DNA from: Yersinia aleksiciae
GTDB taxonomy: Bacteria; Pseudomonadota; Gammaproteobacteria; Enterobacterales; Enterobacteriaceae
NCBI RefSeq assembly: GCF_001047675.1
Contig: NZ_CP011975.1
Location: 3,936,308-4,000,307, forward strand
Length of the DNA: 64,000 nucleotides
Direction: 5' to 3'
Of this stretch, positions 21,834 to 31,301 are shown piece by piece; position 1 is the first letter of the stretch, and every line of letters starts with the position of its first letter. The translations under genes and the position numbers were made by a program. Under the pieces are notes generated by a model, which had not been told where the DNA came from, searched no databases, and worked only from the letters and a program-made list of their open reading frames with translations.

Positions 21834-22643
21834 TCAGCTCTGATAGTGGTTCTCACCCCATAACAACATTCTATTAATCAACTGGTGGAGTAGTTGCTGT
21901 AAATGCGTTGCCCGCTCTGGTAGGTAGGAATAAGGTTCAGTTTCAGACATATAGTTAAGCTGCGATAACTCCAACTGCACTGCGTGTTGATGCTGTTGAG
22001 GTGAGCCATAGGCTCGAGTGATATGCCCCCCCTTAAAACGACCATTTAATATATGGCTGAATGAGGATTGGTGCTGACAGCATTCGATCAACTGCTCGCT
22101 CAATGAAGGCGCACAACTGGCCCCACTGTTTGTACCAAAGTTCAAATCTGGCAGTTGACCCTCAAACAATCTCGGAATAACCGATGCAATCGAGTGAGCA
22201 TCTAACAGCAACACATAACCAAACTGGTTTTTAAGGCGCACAAGCTCTGATTGAAGTTGCTGATGATAGGGTCGCCAAATGTGTTGCAGATAAGATTGGC
22301 GCTCCTGCGGTGAGGGTGTTTTACCCGGAATAAAGCAAGGACGGCCATCGAAAAGCGTTTCAGGGAACAAACCAGTCGTCGCGGTGGCATATAACGGTTG
22401 ATCATCCTCTGGCCGATTGAGATCAACCACCAACCGAGAGTAATTGCCGATCACTATGCTGGCCCCCATTTCATGGGCGAAGTCATAGAGGCGAGGAATA
22501 TGCCAGTCGGTATCGGATAAAGGACGAGCCGCATCGGACAGGCCGGCTTCAACGGCAGGTGTCAACCGCGTTCCAGCGTGAGGAATGCTGATTAATAACG
22601 GTAGTTTACCCGCACGGAAACTCAAAGGGTCAGTGATACTCAT
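21834..22643 (-). CDS. hutG: HutG, N-formylglutamate deformylase (amidohydrolase)
   Basis: 269 residues from the ATG at 22643. FGase-family features: [14 protein letters not shown] at the start, [77 protein letters not shown] and [13 protein letters not shown], giving His/Asp metal ligands. It hydrolyses N-formyl-L-glutamate to glutamate and formate. This is the partner of HutF, present in the same cluster, so the five-step branch is used, not the formiminoglutamase branch. The start overlaps the hutI stop by four bases (ATGA). Confidence 0.93.
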   Translation of the reverse strand: MSITDPLSFRAGKLPLLISIPHAGTRLTPAVEAGLSDAARPLSDTDWHIPRLYDFAHEMGASIVIGNYSRLVVDLNRPEDDQPLYATATTGLFPETLFDGRPCFIPGKTPSPQERQSYLQHIWRPYHQQLQSELVRLKNQFGYVLLLDAHSIASVIPRLFEGQLPDLNFGTNSGASCAPSLSEQLIECCQHQSSFSHILNGRFKGGHITRAYGSPQQHQHAVQLELSQLNYMSETEPYSYLPERATHLQQLLHQLINRMLLWGENHYQS

Positions 22644-23860
22644 GAGCGAGTCTCTCCTTGGAACACAACCATCACAGGTAATTGGCCACCCAGCCAGTAA
22701 GCCAATTCGGCAGGGCGAGATAATGGCCAATGAACCCAATTCGCTAATTTACCTGTTTCCAGCGTGCCCTGAGACTCTTGCAGGCCGAGCGCCTTGGCCG
22801 CATGACAAGTCACACCCGCCAGCGCTTCTTCTGGTGTCATGCGAAATAATGTGCACGCCATATTTAGCATCAAACGCAAGGAGAGTGCTGGGGATGTGCC
22901 TGGGTTAGCATCGCTGGCTAAGGCCATGGGTACACTATATTGGCGGAACAATTCGATTGGAGGACACTGTGTTTCCCGCAACAGATAATAGGCACCGGGT
23001 AGCAATACCGCGACAGTACCGGCTTTACCCATTGCTTGCACATCTGACTCGGTGACATATTCGAGATGATCGGCAGAAAGTGCATGATACTTGGCGGCCA
23101 GTGTGCTGCCATTCAGTGCAGAAAGCTGTTCAGCATGTAGCTTGACGGGCAAACCCGCTTGCTGTGCGGCTAGAAATACGCGTTCAACTTGTGCGGGTGA
23201 AAATGCCAAATGTTCACAAAAAGCGTCAACGGCATCGGCAAGCCCTTCAGCGGCAACTTGCGGAATAATGGTATGACAAACGAAATCAATATAGTCATCA
23301 GCTCGACCTGCAAACTCAGGCGGTAAAGCATGGGCCGCCAGGCAAGTTGTTTTAACCGTGATGGGCAGTAATTCACCCAACCGACGAGCCACCCGCAGCA
23401 TTTTCATTTCACTGTCAAGGTCAAGGCCGTAACCGGACTTAATCTCAATGCAGGTCACGCCTTCAGCCAGCAGCGGTTTTAGGCGAAATAGTGCTTGCTC
23501 TAGCAGTTGTTGTTCGCGGGTATTTCGCGTGGCTTTGACCGTGGATATAATGCCACCGCCTTGGGCCGCAATTTCGGCATAGCTAACACCATTTAGGCGC
23601 TGCTCAAATTCAGCACTGCGATCACCACCAAAAACCAGATGAGTATGGCAATCAATCAATCCGGGAGTAATCAGGCCACCTTGGTAGACGACCTCGCGTG
23701 AGGCATTGAATGCGGGTAATTCGTCATGTGGCCCAATCCAGACTATTTTGCCGTCAGCCACCGCCATTGCACCTTGCGGTATCAGGTGATACTTACCCCC
23801 ACGCATGGTCACGATATCAGCGCCGTACCACAGGCTGTCGCAGTGAATTTCCGACATCAT
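22640..23860 (-). CDS. hutI: HutI, imidazolonepropionase
   Basis: 406 residues from the first of two adjacent ATGs, behind GGGGAG. Amidohydrolase-superfamily enzyme: metal site H-x-H in [25 protein letters not shown], then [50 protein letters not shown] and [12 protein letters not shown] with the last Asp ligand. It opens the imidazolone ring to give N-formimino-L-glutamate, the substrate of HutF. It is the first gene of hutI-hutG, with a HutC-type operator 33 bases upstream of the start. Confidence 0.95.
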   Translation of the reverse strand: MMSEIHCDSLWYGADIVTMRGGKYHLIPQGAMAVADGKIVWIGPHDELPAFNASREVVYQGGLITPGLIDCHTHLVFGGDRSAEFEQRLNGVSYAEIAAQGGGIISTVKATRNTREQQLLEQALFRLKPLLAEGVTCIEIKSGYGLDLDSEMKMLRVARRLGELLPITVKTTCLAAHALPPEFAGRADDYIDFVCHTIIPQVAAEGLADAVDAFCEHLAFSPAQVERVFLAAQQAGLPVKLHAEQLSALNGSTLAAKYHALSADHLEYVTESDVQAMGKAGTVAVLLPGAYYLLRETQCPPIELFRQYSVPMALASDANPGTSPALSLRLMLNMACTLFRMTPEEALAGVTCHAAKALGLQESQGTLETGKLANWVHWPLSRPAELAYWLGGQLPVMVVFQGETRS

Positions 23861-23892
23861 CTCACTCCCCAAGAAAACTAGACGAAATTAAG

Positions 23893-23904
23893 TTGTATAT
23901 ACAA
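23893..23904. promoter_or_regulatory. HutC-type operator in front of hutIG
   Basis: TTGTATATACAA, a perfect palindrome containing GTATATAC, which fits the GT-N-TA-N-AC consensus of the HutC subfamily of GntR repressors. A second copy lies in front of hutC/hutF. Confidence 0.75.
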
Positions 23905-23999
23905 TCATGGACAACCTAGCGCATAAATTCACTATCAGCAAGATAGGGATTTCAACAATTGCGTAACACTTCGCAGTTCTCGCAGAGAAATAAAATTGT

Positions 24000-24797
24000 T
24001 CAGGACGTCACGGTGCCTTGTGGGGTAAAACGACCATAGAGCTGATAGCGGGAACCTGGGTAGAGCAGTTGAGCTGCGGTGACGATGGCTTTCCCATACC
24101 AGGTCCGACGGCGAATCAACAAGCAGGGTTCATGTTCATCCAGTTGCAGCAGTTGTCGCTCGACCGGGCTTGGGATCACCGCTTCAACAATATGTTCACC
24201 TTCGGTGAGTGGGGCCACTTGGGTGAGATAGCTGTAAGGGGTTATCAAATTGAAATCCTGCTTCATGTAATCGGGAGCAGTATTGGGATTGACGCAACGG
24301 TTTTCGACCTGAATAGGAACATCATTCTCATAATGAACAATTTGCGAGTAGAACAGCGGCTGTCCGGGTTGAATACCCAAAGTGATTGCTTCTTCAGAGG
24401 TTGCAGGACGTGTCTCTAGTTGCAGAATTTTGCTACTGTGTCGGTGGCCACGAGCTGTAATTTCATCAGCAATATTATGAACTTCCAGTAAGGCACTGTG
24501 CGCCTTTGCTTCAGCGACAAAGGTTCCTACGCCTTGCATGCGAATGAGGAAACCTTCGCTGGTAAGTTCACGAAGCGCGCGGTTGATGGTCATACGGCTG
24601 ACCCCTAATTCAGCAACCAGCTCACTTTCGGAGGGAACACGCTGGTGGGGCTGCCAGACACCGGTTCTGATTTGACGAATGATAGCCAGCTTCACCCGTT
24701 GGTAAATTGGCGCAGGAGTATCGTCCATTGCGGCACTTAATTGTAAGACTGCTTGCTGTTCCGCCACGGCGTTAACCTCGTCAAATAATAAAATCAT
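24000..24797 (-). CDS. hutC: HutC, histidine-utilisation repressor (GntR family)
   Basis: 265 residues. A 24-residue head precedes a GntR winged helix-turn-helix (PIYQRVKLAIIRQIRTGVWQPHQRVPSESELVAELGVSRMTINRALRELTSEGFLIRMQGVGTFVAE), and the C-terminal half is a UTRA ligand domain (YSQIVHYENDVPIQVENRCVNPNTAPDY and LLIRRRTWYGKAIVTAAQLLYPGSRYQLYGRF). Klebsiella and Pseudomonas HutC are released by urocanate. It lies between the two arms of the cluster; palindromic operators are found before hutI and before hutF/hutC, so the gene probably also controls itself. Confidence 0.93.
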   Translation of the reverse strand: MILLFDEVNAVAEQQAVLQLSAAMDDTPAPIYQRVKLAIIRQIRTGVWQPHQRVPSESELVAELGVSRMTINRALRELTSEGFLIRMQGVGTFVAEAKAHSALLEVHNIADEITARGHRHSSKILQLETRPATSEEAITLGIQPGQPLFYSQIVHYENDVPIQVENRCVNPNTAPDYMKQDFNLITPYSYLTQVAPLTEGEHIVEAVIPSPVERQLLQLDEHEPCLLIRRRTWYGKAIVTAAQLLYPGSRYQLYGRFTPQGTVTS

Positions 24798-24831
24798 ATG
24801 TTAAGTCTAAGCTTGAATTTAGCGTATGTAT

Positions 24832-24843
24832 ATGTATATACAA
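24832..24843. promoter_or_regulatory. HutC-type operator between hutC and hutF
   Basis: ATGTATATACAA with the core TGTATATACA, 35 bases upstream of hutC and 73 bases upstream of divergent hutF; the core matches the operator in front of hutI. Confidence 0.75.
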
Positions 24844-24915
24844 GTAAATGATTTAATTAATTGACGCCGCTGCTGCTAGCGCGTTTGACTCTGAACAAAA
24901 TATTGGGATATCGCT

Positions 24916-26286
24916 ATGCCAGTTTATTTTACCAAACGTGCTTTTTTATCCGATGGCTGGGCAACGGACGTGCAGATCACTGTCGATGAGCAGGGGGTCA
25001 TTCAGCGCATTTGTACCGGGAGCAGTGATGTAGGTTGCCAAATATTAGCAGGGCCAATTGTGCCTGGGATGCCAAATCTTCACTCGCACGCTTTTCAGCG
25101 CATGATGTCAGGGCTCGCGGAAATTGCGGGTAATCCGCAGGACAGCTTCTGGACTTGGCGGGATCTGATGTATCGGCTGGTACAGCAATTAACACCGGAA
25201 CATATTGGTGTGATAGCGCGCCAGTTGTATATCGAAATGCTGAAAGGTGGCTATACGCAGGTTGCGGAGTTTCATTATTTACACCACGACACCGACGGTC
25301 ATCCATACAGTGATCCGGGTGAAATGACGTCGCAGCTGAGTCAGGCAGCACAAGAGGCGGGAATTGGGATGACCCTGCTGCCGGTATTATACAGCTATGC
25401 GGGTTTTGGTGCCCAACCGGCTCAACAGGGGCAGCGTCGTTTTATTCAGAACACTGAGAGCTATCTCAAACAGCAACAAATTATCAGTAAACAGCTTGCC
25501 AACCAGCCGCTGCAAAACCAGGGGCTATGTTTCCACTCGTTGCGTGCCGTGGAGTTATGCCAAATGCAGGAGGTGCTTCATGCCTCAGATACGCAATTAC
25601 CAGTACATATTCATATTGCCGAGCAGCAAAAAGAAGTTAAGGACTGCATGGACTGGAGTGGTCAGCGACCTGTGGCATGGCTGTATGACCATTTACCGGT
25701 CGATAGCCGCTGGTGCCTGATTCATGCCACTCATCTGGATGAGTTAGAGCTTGTGCGCTTGGCGAGAAGTCAGGCTGTCGCAGGACTCTGTCCAACCACG
25801 GAAGCGAATTTGGGTGATGGGATTTTCCCAGGAGTTGACTATTTACAGCATCAGGGAAATTGGGGCATAGGGTCCGATAGTCATGTCTCACTGGATGTGG
25901 TGGAGGAGTTGCGGTGGTTAGAATATGGTCAGCGTTTGCGTGATCAACGGCGTAATCGTCTAACCAATGGACAGCATCCTGCTGTTGCTGATTTACTTTA
26001 TACCCAAGCACTTGCGGGAGGGCGGCAGGCTTGTGCCAGCAAAATTAGTCAGTTAGCCGAAGGCTACCGTGCGGATTGGCTCGTTTTGGATGGTGATGAT
26101 CCCTATATTGCCGGTACAGAATCTGCTTCTTTGTTGAATCGTTGGTTATTTGCGGGGGGCAAATCGCAAATTCGAGATGTTTATGTGGCGGGGAAAGCGG
26201 TAATAGTGGATAGATATCATCCACTGCAGCAGCAAACTGCACAGGCTTTTCTGGCTGTACTGAAAGCCTGTCAACAGGAGGTTTGA
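24916..26286 (+). CDS. hutF: HutF, formimidoylglutamate deiminase
   Basis: 456 residues of the amidohydrolase superfamily. The metal site is H-x-H in GPIVPGMPNLHSHAFQRMMSG; further ligands lie in HIHIAEQQKEVKDC, LIHATHLDELE and GIGSDSHVSLDVVEELRWLEYGQRL. HutF removes ammonia from N-formimino-L-glutamate to give N-formylglutamate. Other amidohydrolases (guanine or TRZ-type deaminases) are excluded by the specific wording and the hut context. Starts with ATG after a weak ribosome site; overlaps hutD by one base (TGATG). Confidence 0.92.
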   Translation: MPVYFTKRAFLSDGWATDVQITVDEQGVIQRICTGSSDVGCQILAGPIVPGMPNLHSHAFQRMMSGLAEIAGNPQDSFWTWRDLMYRLVQQLTPEHIGVIARQLYIEMLKGGYTQVAEFHYLHHDTDGHPYSDPGEMTSQLSQAAQEAGIGMTLLPVLYSYAGFGAQPAQQGQRRFIQNTESYLKQQQIISKQLANQPLQNQGLCFHSLRAVELCQMQEVLHASDTQLPVHIHIAEQQKEVKDCMDWSGQRPVAWLYDHLPVDSRWCLIHATHLDELELVRLARSQAVAGLCPTTEANLGDGIFPGVDYLQHQGNWGIGSDSHVSLDVVEELRWLEYGQRLRDQRRNRLTNGQHPAVADLLYTQALAGGRQACASKISQLAEGYRADWLVLDGDDPYIAGTESASLLNRWLFAGGKSQIRDVYVAGKAVIVDRYHPLQQQTAQAFLAVLKACQQEV

Positions 26287-26858
26287 TGAGCTTTACCGTT
26301 TTTGACTTTGCCAGCTTACCAGTTAGTCGTTGGCGAAATGGGGGAGGCGAAACCCGTGAAATTGCATGCTGGCCTGTCGGGGGGGATGATTTTGCCTGGC
26401 GCGCCAGTATCGCGACGATTGAACAAGATGGCCCGTTTTCGCTATTTCCAAATATCGACCGGTCAATTACGTTACTCTCAGGAGAGGGCGTTGTACTCTC
26501 CAGCCCAGACTGGGAAGCCCATACACTCTCACTGCCATTACAACCTTTTGCCTTTCCCGGCGATATTCCTATTCACGCGCATCTATTAGGCGGGAGCAGC
26601 CAAGATTTTAACATTATGACTCGGCGCGGCTGTTGGCAATCTTCAGTCACGGCGGTGAGTTCGGCACGAGAATTACCCGTATCCCATGCTGGACTGATCT
26701 ATGTGGTGAAAGGGAAATGGATCATCAACCACACAGAAACCCACGAATTGACGGCTTCACAGGGTTGTTGGTGGTTACCAGCAATTAAAGGGGGGCAACT
26801 ACAACCACTCGTCGCAGGTAGTTGCTTATTGTGGGTAGATCTGTTTCCAGAGCGGTAA
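26286..26858 (+). CDS. hutD: HutD family protein
   Basis: 190 residues from the ATG that overlaps the hutF stop. Conserved HutD pattern: PVSRWRNGGGETREIACWP, then DFAWRASIATIEQDGPFSLFPNIDRSITLLSGEGV and QPFAFPGDIPIHAHLLGGSSQDFNIMTRRG, a cupin-type barrel. In Pseudomonas HutD has been proposed to modulate hut expression by binding formylglutamate or a similar intermediate; its biochemical role is not settled. It is co-transcribed with hutF here. Confidence 0.9.
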   Translation: MSFTVFDFASLPVSRWRNGGGETREIACWPVGGDDFAWRASIATIEQDGPFSLFPNIDRSITLLSGEGVVLSSPDWEAHTLSLPLQPFAFPGDIPIHAHLLGGSSQDFNIMTRRGCWQSSVTAVSSARELPVSHAGLIYVVKGKWIINHTETHELTASQGCWWLPAIKGGQLQPLVAGSCLLWVDLFPER

Positions 26859-27423
26859 TCTATCGATCACTTCCATCTTTATACCGCAGCCTCTCGGTAC
26901 AACGCATTAATTTATAATATTAATATAAATCAGATTTCGCGATTAATGCCCACAGGAATATCGTGGGCACTCATGTATGACTGCTTTTTACTGTTTTCTC
27001 TCTTAACTTTAATTGCGTTTAGGCGGCGTTATCGCTGCTGAATAACCTGTTTAGTCGTTACCCTTCGCTCAAATTACCCGCATTTGTTAGATCCCTGTCA
27101 TAGTTTTGTTATTTGCTCGATACAAAACGCACATTTCGGTTGTTTGGTGTTAAAAATTTCAATAATCTTAATTTTGAAATAAACATTTAAAAACTGAAGG
27201 TGGTGATCTCAATACAAACATATAAAATATTTAATCTATTGTTTTTTATTATTTTGTTTATGAAAGATAGGCCGGGGATGGGGCGGTTGCATTCACGGAA
27301 AGCGCATTGAAATGCCTAAAATAGCTATATTTACAGCATGCTGAGTTGCGTGGTTGTAAAAGAATATTTTCAATCAACGGGCATTGAGATGTTAAAGCAT
27401 TCCACTATTGAAGGGTATAGATC
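26859..27423 (+). other. Intergenic region between hutD and the ABC importer, with hairpin
   Basis: About 565 bases with no credible gene. TGCCCAC (26947-26953) and GTGGGCA (26963-26969) form a perfect hairpin that may close the hutFD transcript, though T-rich sequence comes only later. The rest is A/T-rich and probably carries the importer promoter; I see no clear operator. Confidence 0.45.
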
Positions 27424-28353
27424 ATGAAGCTGAAAAAAATCATTATTACCTCACTCGCTATCTGTATGCTGCCGCTGGGCGCTTATGCTAAAGACCTAAA
27501 GATTGGCGTTTCCATGGCTTACTTTGATGATAACTTCCTGACCATATTGCGTCAGGCTATGCAAAATAAAATGAAAGAAGAGGGCAATGTCTCAGGGCAG
27601 TTTGAAGATGCTAAAGGGGATATTGCTCAACAGATTCAGCAAGTAGAGAATTTTGTCAGCCAGGGGGTGGACGCCATTATTCTCAACCCTGTTGATACCC
27701 AAGGCGTGAAGCCAATGATCAAATTAGCTGAGCAGGCCAAAATCCCACTGGTTTTTGTCAATCGTCGCCCAGAAATAACCCTGCCAGCAGGTATGGCCTA
27801 TGTAGGTTCTGACTCTGAACTTGCAGGACGCCTACAGATGGAGGAACTGGCGAAACTGATGGGGGGTAAGGGTAACGTGATGATCTTGATGGGGGAGCTA
27901 TCAAGTGAAGCAACCCGCGATAGAACCAGAGGTGTCGAGAAAGTGGCCGCTCAGTTCCCTGGCATCCATATTATTGATAAACAAACGGCAAAATTCTTCC
28001 GCAAAGAGGCGGTTGATGTCACCACAGATTGGATTCTTTCTGGCCAGCAAATTGATGCCATTGCCTCGAATAATGACGAAATGGCAATTGGGGCGATCCT
28101 TGCCTTAAAACAAGCGAAGAAAAAGGGTGTTGTGATCGGGGGGATTGATGGCACACCTGATGCGCTTGAGTTTATTAAGAAAGGCGATTTGAGTGTCAGT
28201 ATTTTCCAAGATGCGAAAGGTCAAGGAGAAGGGGCGGTTGATACGGCAATTAAATTAGCTTCTGGGCAAAAAGTAGAAAGTAGTGTGATGATTCCTTATC
28301 AGTTAATCACCAAAGATAACTATCAAGATTTTGCCAATAAAAATAAAAAGTAA
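27424..28353 (+). CDS. Sugar ABC transporter periplasmic binding protein (RbsB/inositol-binding type)
   Basis: 309 residues with signal peptide MKLKKIIITSLAICMLPLGAYA. The mature protein is a periplasmic-binding protein type 1 (Peripla_BP_4): KIGVSMAYFDDNFLTILRQAMQNKM, QQVENFVSQGVDAIILNPVDTQGVKPMIKLAEQAKIPLVFVNRRP, AIASNNDEMAIGAILALKQA and VIGGIDGTPDALEFIKKGDLSVSIFQDAKGQGEGAVD. The SMAYFDDNF and VNRRP wording suggests the inositol/galactitol-like branch more than ribose, but the substrate is not proven. It is followed by a hairpin and by matching ATPase and permease genes. Confidence 0.85.
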   Translation: MKLKKIIITSLAICMLPLGAYAKDLKIGVSMAYFDDNFLTILRQAMQNKMKEEGNVSGQFEDAKGDIAQQIQQVENFVSQGVDAIILNPVDTQGVKPMIKLAEQAKIPLVFVNRRPEITLPAGMAYVGSDSELAGRLQMEELAKLMGGKGNVMILMGELSSEATRDRTRGVEKVAAQFPGIHIIDKQTAKFFRKEAVDVTTDWILSGQQIDAIASNNDEMAIGAILALKQAKKKGVVIGGIDGTPDALEFIKKGDLSVSIFQDAKGQGEGAVDTAIKLASGQKVESSVMIPYQLITKDNYQDFANKNKK

Positions 28354-28473
28354 AAATAGAGACTTATTCCTGATAGATGGTTAATCAATAAAACAGAACG
28401 AATAAATTGATATTAGCTAATTTTAGTATTGAACATAACAACACTCTCATTGCGCCTATTTAAGCTAATAAAC

Positions 28474-28512
28474 AATGCCGTATTCTTTACTTAAACTAAT
28501 GAATGCGGCATT
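28474..28512 (+). promoter_or_regulatory. Intercistronic hairpin between binding protein and ATPase genes
   Basis: AATGCCGTATTC (28474-28485) pairs with GAATGCGGCATT (28501-28512) with one wobble, loop 15 bases. Such hairpins protect the upstream mRNA or attenuate read-through, so that binding protein exceeds transporter. Confidence 0.55.
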
Positions 28513-28552
28513 TCCTAAATAAAGGTATTGAGATGACCCCGGAGAAGATGAC

Positions 28553-30037
28553 ATGTATCCTTACATTCTCGAAGCTGAAGGCATCAGCAAACAATTCCCT
28601 GGTGTTAAAGCACTGAATAAAGTGGGCATTAAAATAAAGCCAGGGAGTGTCCATGCATTAATGGGAGAGAATGGTGCAGGAAAATCAACACTGATGAAGT
28701 GTTTGATTGGAATATATCATCCTGATGAAGGCACGATAAGGGTGAGGGGTGAGGCTGTTACCTTTAGTGATACCTTAGATGCACTTCATGCCGGTATCGC
28801 TATGATCCATCAGGAGCTAAATTTAGTTCCGCACATGACAGTCGCGGAAAATATTTGGTTAGGGCGAGAGCCTGTTCATTATGGTTTGGTTAATCATGAT
28901 TTACTGAACAGTAAAACCCAAGATTTATTACAACATTTAAATATAAGATTAAGACCAGAAATGATCGTCGGTGAATTGAATATAGCCAGTCAGCAAATGG
29001 TCGAAATTGCTAAGGCAGTTTCCTATGATGCTGATGTATTAATAATGGATGAACCGACATCGGCATTGACTGAGGGGGAAGTTTTCCACCTTTTCGCAAT
29101 TATTAATGAATTAAAAGAGCAGGGTAAAGGCATCATCTATATTAGCCATAAAATGGATGAGATCTTTGAAATCACGGATGAAGTCAGTATTTTCCGAGAT
29201 GGTACTTTTGTTGCCACAGATAAAACTGAAAACTTAACTAAACAATCACTCATTACCATGATGGTTGGTCGTGAACTCACTCACATGTTCCCTAAGTTTA
29301 ACAACAATATTGGTGAGGAAGTGCTACGAGTCAGTGGGTTGCATCGAGAGGGCTTATTCCGCGACATTTCATTTTCAGTTAAGCGAGGAGAGATATTAGG
29401 TGTCGCTGGTTTAGTGGGGGCCGGACGTAGTGAAGTGATGGAAAGCTTATTTGGAATGCATCCAGCAGATGGAGGTGAAATCTTCATCGAGGGTCTGCCG
29501 GTCAATATCAATTCGCCATCAAAAGCCATTGAGCAGGGATTAGCTTTTTTGACCGAGGACCGCAAAAAATCCGGGCTATTCTTGGTGCTGTCTGTAGTCG
29601 AAAATATGAGCATTGTGAACCTTTCAGAATATATCAATAAAAAAGGTTTCGTCAGTCATGGACAAATGGCCCAAGACTGCATGGAGCAGATTAAAAAATT
29701 AAATATCAAAACGCCGACTATGGATCAAATTATCAATAACCTGAGTGGTGGGAATCAGCAAAAGGTTTTGATCGCTCGCTGGCTATTAGCCCAACCTAAA
29801 ATACTCATTCTAGATGAACCAACCAGGGGTATTGATGTTGGGGCAAAGTCTGAAATTTATCGATTAATCAGTGAACTGGCAAACCGTGGTGTTGCTATTA
29901 TTTTGGTTTCCTCTGAATTACCTGAAATCCTCGGCATGAGCGACAGAGTCATGGTAATGCATGGCGGCCATATCACTGGAATATTGGATAAGCAAGATGC
30001 CAGCCAAGAGAAAATAATGGCTCTGGCCTCTGAATAA
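28553..30037 (+). CDS. Sugar ABC transporter ATPase, two-domain (RbsA/MglA type)
   Basis: 494 residues with two nucleotide-binding domains in tandem. The N half has Walker A GENGAGKST, a divergent signature NIASQQMVEIAKA and Walker B LIMDEPTSAL; the C half has a degenerate P-loop GLVGAGRSE, LSGGNQQKVLIARWL and LILDEPTRGIDVGAK. This asymmetry is normal for monosaccharide importers of the CUT2 class. It couples ATP hydrolysis to import through the adjacent permease. Ribosome site GGAG lies ten bases before the ATG; it is 20 bases from the permease gene and in the same operon. Confidence 0.9.
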   Translation: MYPYILEAEGISKQFPGVKALNKVGIKIKPGSVHALMGENGAGKSTLMKCLIGIYHPDEGTIRVRGEAVTFSDTLDALHAGIAMIHQELNLVPHMTVAENIWLGREPVHYGLVNHDLLNSKTQDLLQHLNIRLRPEMIVGELNIASQQMVEIAKAVSYDADVLIMDEPTSALTEGEVFHLFAIINELKEQGKGIIYISHKMDEIFEITDEVSIFRDGTFVATDKTENLTKQSLITMMVGRELTHMFPKFNNNIGEEVLRVSGLHREGLFRDISFSVKRGEILGVAGLVGAGRSEVMESLFGMHPADGGEIFIEGLPVNINSPSKAIEQGLAFLTEDRKKSGLFLVLSVVENMSIVNLSEYINKKGFVSHGQMAQDCMEQIKKLNIKTPTMDQIINNLSGGNQQKVLIARWLLAQPKILILDEPTRGIDVGAKSEIYRLISELANRGVAIILVSSELPEILGMSDRVMVMHGGHITGILDKQDASQEKIMALASE

Positions 30038-30056
30038 TCGCAGGAAGGTAACGATA

Positions 30057-31097
30057 ATGAGTAATGTTAAAATTGATAAATCACCAGCGGTCAACTCAAC
30101 AATAACACCATCATTCATGTCAGGGCTAAAAGGAAAATTACCTAAAGACACCGGTATTTTTATTGTCATGGTCGGTATCGCATTGATATTTGAAGTTCTT
30201 GGTTGGTTTATTCGAGATCAATCATTCTTATTGAATCCTAATCGGTTATTACTGATTATCTTACAAGTTGCAATTATCGGTATTATTGCGGTCGGGGTGA
30301 CACAAGTCATTATCACGACGGGAATTGATCTCTCTTCCGGTTCTTTAATCGCACTAACCGCGGTGGTCGCCGCCAGCTTAGCGCAAACATCAGACAGTAT
30401 TTCCCCTATGTACCCACACCTATTGGATTTACCGGCGGCGATTCCCATTACCGCAGGAATAGGGGTTGGGATAATCTGTGGGTTTATTAATGGTTTCCTC
30501 ATCACCCGCACGGGGATCCCGCCATTTATTGCCACCTTGGGAATGATGGTTTCGGCCCGAGGGCTTGCTCAATATTACACCAAGGGAAATCCGGTTAGTT
30601 TTCTCTCCGATGATTTTACCGCAATTGGTCAAGGCGCAATGCCAGTCATTATTTTTCTGGTTATTGCCGTGATATTCCATATTGCCCTGAAGCATACTCG
30701 TTATGGTAAATACGTGTATGCCATTGGCGGAAATATGATCTCCGCAAAAGTCTCTGGCATTAACGTTAATAAATATCTGGTGACGGTTTATACCATTGCT
30801 GGAGGATTGGCAGGGTTAGCTGGTGTGGTACTGGCGGCGCGTGTCAGTAGTGGGCAATCCAGCATGGGGCAGTCCTATGAATTGGATGCGATCGCTGCCG
30901 CAGTCATTGGTGGCAGTAGTCTGATGGGCGGGGTCGGTAGAATTACCGGAACGGTGATTGGCGCAGTGATTTTAGGGCTGATTAAGAGTGGTTTCACCTT
31001 TATTGGTGTCGATTCATACATCCAAGACATTATTAAAGGGGTCATCATCGTGAGTGCAGTGGCCATTGATATGCATCGCAATCGTAAAAAACGATAG
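30057..31097 (+). CDS. Sugar ABC transporter permease (RbsC type)
   Basis: 346 residues, about nine to ten membrane helices after a 30-residue cytoplasmic head. BPD_transp_2 family stretches: VAIIGIIAVGVTQVIITTGIDLSSGSLIALTAVVAASLAQ, RTGIPPFIATLGMMVSARGLAQYYTKG, NVNKYLVTVYTIAGGLAGLAGVVLAARVSSGQSSMGQSYELDAIAAAVIGGSSLMGGVGRITGTVIGA with the EAA-like EL-DAIAAAVIGG loop. A homodimer forms the channel. It is the last of the three importer genes; no catabolic gene follows directly, because zinT comes next. Confidence 0.9.
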   Translation: MSNVKIDKSPAVNSTITPSFMSGLKGKLPKDTGIFIVMVGIALIFEVLGWFIRDQSFLLNPNRLLLIILQVAIIGIIAVGVTQVIITTGIDLSSGSLIALTAVVAASLAQTSDSISPMYPHLLDLPAAIPITAGIGVGIICGFINGFLITRTGIPPFIATLGMMVSARGLAQYYTKGNPVSFLSDDFTAIGQGAMPVIIFLVIAVIFHIALKHTRYGKYVYAIGGNMISAKVSGINVNKYLVTVYTIAGGLAGLAGVVLAARVSSGQSSMGQSYELDAIAAAVIGGSSLMGGVGRITGTVIGAVILGLIKSGFTFIGVDSYIQDIIKGVIIVSAVAIDMHRNRKKR

Positions 31098-31254
31098 TTA
31101 TCAGCCACAAATAACTCATGATATCAGTATCCGAAAGCAATTAATTTACTCTCCAAAGAGGCTAATACAGCAAGATAGGTTGTATTGGCCTGACTGTGGG
31201 CTGGGCGCTCACCCGATCTGGTTTGGAAGAAAAGTGCCTATTGATTACAATATG

Positions 31255-31274
31255 TGTAATGGTATAACATTACA
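31255..31274. promoter_or_regulatory. Predicted Zur box before zinT
   Basis: TGTAATGGTATAACATTACA: 7-base inverted arms around GTATAA, containing TATAACATT, the right half of the E. coli Zur consensus. It lies 28 bases upstream of zinT, which is a known zinc-starvation gene. Confidence 0.65.
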
Positions 31275-31301
31275 TTTTAAGTATTCAACTAGGAACTATT
31301 C

